From the NCBI RefSeq assembly GCF_027706145.1, contig NZ_JAQFWW010000007.1, forward strand, positions 1-64,000: a DNA stretch of 64,000 nucleotides. The letters run 5' to 3'. Positions 62,227 to 64,000 of this stretch are shown piece after piece. A model generated the notes under the pieces. That model ran no database searches. It worked only from the letters and a program-made list of their open reading frames with translations, and was not told where the DNA came from. Made by a program: the position numbers and the translations under genes. The DNA is from Bacillus changyiensis (GTDB lineage: Bacteria; Bacillota; Bacilli; Bacillales; Bacillaceae). How positions within the stretch are numbered: position 1 is the stretch's first letter; each line of letters opens with the position of its first letter.

Positions 62227-62722
62227 AATGTACAACGTCCATATGATTTTCCAACTGATTCACAAACTCCTTAATTGCCTTTGTATTTAGGGCTGATGTA
62301 TCTGTCACAACACCGCTAACCTTTTTTACGATTGCTTTTTCAATGAAATTCATTTTAGTAACAAGGAACTCTCCACCAAATAATCCATGCACAATGGCTT
62401 TCTTTCGTAGTTCTTTTGGAAAAGCTTGCTCAAATTGCTTCTGGGCCGTCTCCCCTTCTTGCATACAGCAAAGAAACAAACCTAGTTTTTTATGAAGAAG
62501 GATCTCCATATTATTTTTCATAAAGCTTCTCAACTTCCCTTGAATTTGACCTGCATGAATGGAACCACCAATCAATACATACTCAAACTCATTTATATCA
62601 ACTTTAATTTTCTCTCTTTTTAAATCTATCGACTTTATTTCTCCAGGGAGTTGGCTGACTAAATGTTTTACAGCCTTCTCCGTTGTTCCGTGGTTTGAAC
62701 AAAATACAACTAGCGTTTTCAT
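62225..62722 (-). CDS. flavodoxin-domain protein (HemG-like)
   Basis: 165 aa. FMN phosphate loop SNHGTTEKAVKHLV at residues 9-22, VLIGGSIHAGQIQGKLRSFM, and FLCCMQEGETAQKQF, resembling flavodoxin-domain proteins of the protoporphyrinogen-oxidase HemG type. Electron carrier or oxidoreductase. AAGGAGG precedes ATG; the start overlaps the membrane-protein stop by four bases. Confidence 0.83.
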   Translation of the reverse strand: MKTLVVFCSNHGTTEKAVKHLVSQLPGEIKSIDLKREKIKVDINEFEYVLIGGSIHAGQIQGKLRSFMKNNMEILLHKKLGLFLCCMQEGETAQKQFEQAFPKELRKKAIVHGLFGGEFLVTKMNFIEKAIVKKVSGVVTDTSALNTKAIKEFVNQLENHMDVVH

Positions 62723-63588
62723 ATATTTTCCTCCTTCACACTTTTTATGGTATAAACCGCTAGGATAATTGTCACTAGATTTATAACGGGTATGATGATA
62801 ATTGCAGGAATCCCATCTGCTCCATTAACAAAAATCGCAAACAGAATTTTTGATAAAAGAGCAATCATTATTAAAGATAAGAAAACGAGGTAGATAGCAG
62901 ATCCTATATAGCCAACTGGTTTCTTTTGTATTACAAACAAACCAGATAAAAAGCTTAGAGGTAGAAACAATGCTAAATCTAATCCTTGTACCGGTAATGT
63001 CGTGTAGTGTTCAAGTGTCTCTGGATATTTTCCATTTATTAGTGGATAAACGATTATGGAAAGCCACATGCCCCCAATGAGGATGGCATTAAATATAAGG
63101 AACCCTCCGATTAGTTTTACAGAGAGCTGATTTCTAAAAATGCTTTTTCCTAAATTCCAGTCATGGGATAATATGGACAGGACAAAGGAAAAAAAGCTAG
63201 CTGTCAGCAGGATAATATAAACTAAAAACAATTGATTGTACATCGCCATTACTAAATAAAATAAATAAGTCAGTAGAAAATAAAGTAGAGTACCCGATAG
63301 CATAAGTCTAGCCTTTACGGAACCTCTCCTAGATAAAAACAGCGATAAAAGCAACAAAGGAACTGCAACTAATAGAGTTACCCCATCTTGGGCAATGCCT
63401 TGTATGGCTACTTCAGAGGACATATGTTTGTATATCCCTTTTCCATAAATCAATACAGTCTCTCCACGAACGGAGGTCATTTCAAATTCTCCAGGCCCTC
63501 CTTCTGAAAAGATTCCTATTGTAGCTGCGAACACAGCAAAAACAACAATAATGAGTATTAAAACCGTTAACGTTTTTTGAAACTTCAT
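62719..63588 (-). CDS. multi-pass membrane protein, unknown
   Basis: 289 aa with about seven to eight hydrophobic helices; N-terminal signal-anchor followed by an outside loop of about 45 residues (GGPGEFEMTSVRGETVLIYG), then the rest. Not recognised. It heads the operon with the flavodoxin-like gene and is divergent from the MarR gene, with operator-like palindromes between. AGAGGAAAG precedes ATG. Confidence 0.7.
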   Translation of the reverse strand: MKFQKTLTVLILIIVVFAVFAATIGIFSEGGPGEFEMTSVRGETVLIYGKGIYKHMSSEVAIQGIAQDGVTLLVAVPLLLLSLFLSRRGSVKARLMLSGTLLYFLLTYLFYLVMAMYNQLFLVYIILLTASFFSFVLSILSHDWNLGKSIFRNQLSVKLIGGFLIFNAILIGGMWLSIIVYPLINGKYPETLEHYTTLPVQGLDLALFLPLSFLSGLFVIQKKPVGYIGSAIYLVFLSLIMIALLSKILFAIFVNGADGIPAIIIIPVINLVTIILAVYTIKSVKEENI

Positions 63589-63606
63589 CTTTCCTCTACC
63601 CTTTCA

Positions 63607-63628
63607 TTTATGTAACATATTACATAAA
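63607..63628. promoter_or_regulatory. MarR-type operator 1
   Basis: Perfect inverted repeat TTTATGTAA-CATA-TTACATAAA in the leader of the membrane-protein/flavodoxin operon, sharing the core GTAACATATTAC with operator 2. Confidence 0.6.
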
Positions 63629-63690
63629 TGATACCACTTCACCTCATTATAAATTGATAGATTTATGAATATTATGTGAATTCCCTTTCA

Positions 63691-63723
63691 TTGACTACCT
63701 ATCAGTTAAGTAATATATTACTT
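63691..63723 (+). promoter_or_regulatory. promoter of the MarR gene with operator 2
   Basis: TTGACT (63691-63696), 17 bp, TATATT (63714-63719). A perfect palindrome AAGTAATATATTACTT (63708-63723) covers the -10, giving autorepression. Confidence 0.6.
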
Positions 63724-63752
63724 ATATTAGCGTAAAGAAAGATGGGATTACA

Positions 63753-64000
63753 GTGAATATAGAGGAAACGGAGTTATTGAATAGACAGAAATATATTTTT
63801 GGTAGCTTCTTTATATTGGCGAATAATTTACAAATCGAAGGAGATAAACTTCTTTCAAAAGATGGCATTACCCTTAGACAGTGGCTTCTAACTGTTGTGA
63901 TACTTCAATTTGATGATAGGCACCCCACTCTTGGTGATGTGGCAAGATTGATGGGAACCTCTCATCAGAATACTAGGCAGCTTGCTAATAAGCTTCAAGA
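63753..64000 (+). CDS. MarR-family regulator (partial, cut by the window edge)
   Basis: GTG 63753 opens a frame still open at 64000 (82 codons): NIEETELLNRQKYIFGSFFI, then GITLRQWLLTVVILQF, DVARLMGTSHQNTRQLANKL, the start of a MarR winged helix. The start codon has only a weak GGGA. Divergent from the membrane-protein/flavodoxin operon and probably its repressor through the two GTAAYATATTAC palindromes. Confidence 0.75.
   Translation, partial: MNIEETELLNRQKYIFGSFFILANNLQIEGDKLLSKDGITLRQWLLTVVILQFDDRHPTLGDVARLMGTSHQNTRQLANKLQ

Noticed and set aside
1..64000. tRNA, rRNA, CRISPR, riboswitch or prophage attachment sites
   Set aside because: No cloverleaf-like, spacer-repeat, conserved riboswitch or integrase-linked sequence was recognised by eye; a covariance-model scan would be needed to exclude small RNAs.

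Overview
The window looks like chromosomal DNA of a low-GC Firmicute of the genus Bacillus, related to but clearly distinct from B. subtilis. The evidence is a phoD-tatAd-tatCd cluster beside a ycbLMNO-like two-component/ABC cluster, a complete sporulation-killing-factor (skf) operon, an Mta-type MerR regulator, strong GGAGG ribosome-binding sites, a textbook SigD promoter, and a 0A box and Pho box at the expected genes. No rRNA, tRNA, CRISPR array or prophage was seen. Mobile DNA is limited to the 5' end of a probable group IIC intron at the left edge, one palindromic repeat, and scattered decayed genes.

Layout. 1-6.4 kb: intron end, mta-like regulator, a decayed coding stretch, a secreted PPC-type protein, an acyl-CoA ligase/MFS pair and a pentapeptide-repeat protein. 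6.4-14.2 kb: DUF3900 protein, ycbLMNO-like signalling/ABC cluster, then phoD-tatAd-tatCd behind a Pho box. 14.4-20.6 kb: acetyltransferase, VWA protein pair, two membrane proteins, a GlcNAc-type PTS with a ChbG/YdjC deacetylase, and a Golgi-type sulfotransferase homologue. 20.6-25.8 kb: a SigD-driven chemoreceptor with a sugar-binding lipoprotein, then AraC/DMT/DUF2000. 25.8-27.2 kb: an ABC transporter wrecked by an internal inversion and a frameshift. 27.3-31.2 kb: a two-gene dehydrogenase/methyltransferase operon divergent from a LuxR-type regulator.

31.2-37.4 kb is the skf operon in the order skfA-B-C-E-F-G-H on the minus strand: precursor peptide, radical-SAM thioether enzyme, membrane protease-like protein, ABC exporter, HEAT-repeat protein and thioredoxin-like protein. 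skfA is a 55-codon ORF easily missed by length-filtered gene finding. 40.2-45.8 kb holds the most unusual group: a five-gene operon of HpaB-type flavin monooxygenase, M24 metallohydrolase, SbnA-type PLP synthase, an E. coli-type orotate phosphoribosyltransferase and a class 2 dihydroorotate dehydrogenase. I know no described pathway with this combination; it reads as a biosynthetic operon tied to pyrimidine metabolism.

45.9-64 kb is accessory chromosome: small transporters, MazG-like and LOG-family proteins, several acetyltransferases, a MarR-MMPL efflux operon, a methyltransferase/racemase/DinB operon, a MarR-rhodanese pair, an Lrp/metallo-beta-lactamase-fold pair, and a flavodoxin/membrane-protein operon facing a MarR gene cut by the window edge, with matching palindromic operators between them. 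Several genes carry single-base frameshifts at short homopolymers, so some 'pseudogenes' could be sequencing errors. Three genes have a good Shine-Dalgarno followed by CTG and no usable ATG, GTG or TTG. Many start coordinates below were moved to the codon that best fits the Shine-Dalgarno.
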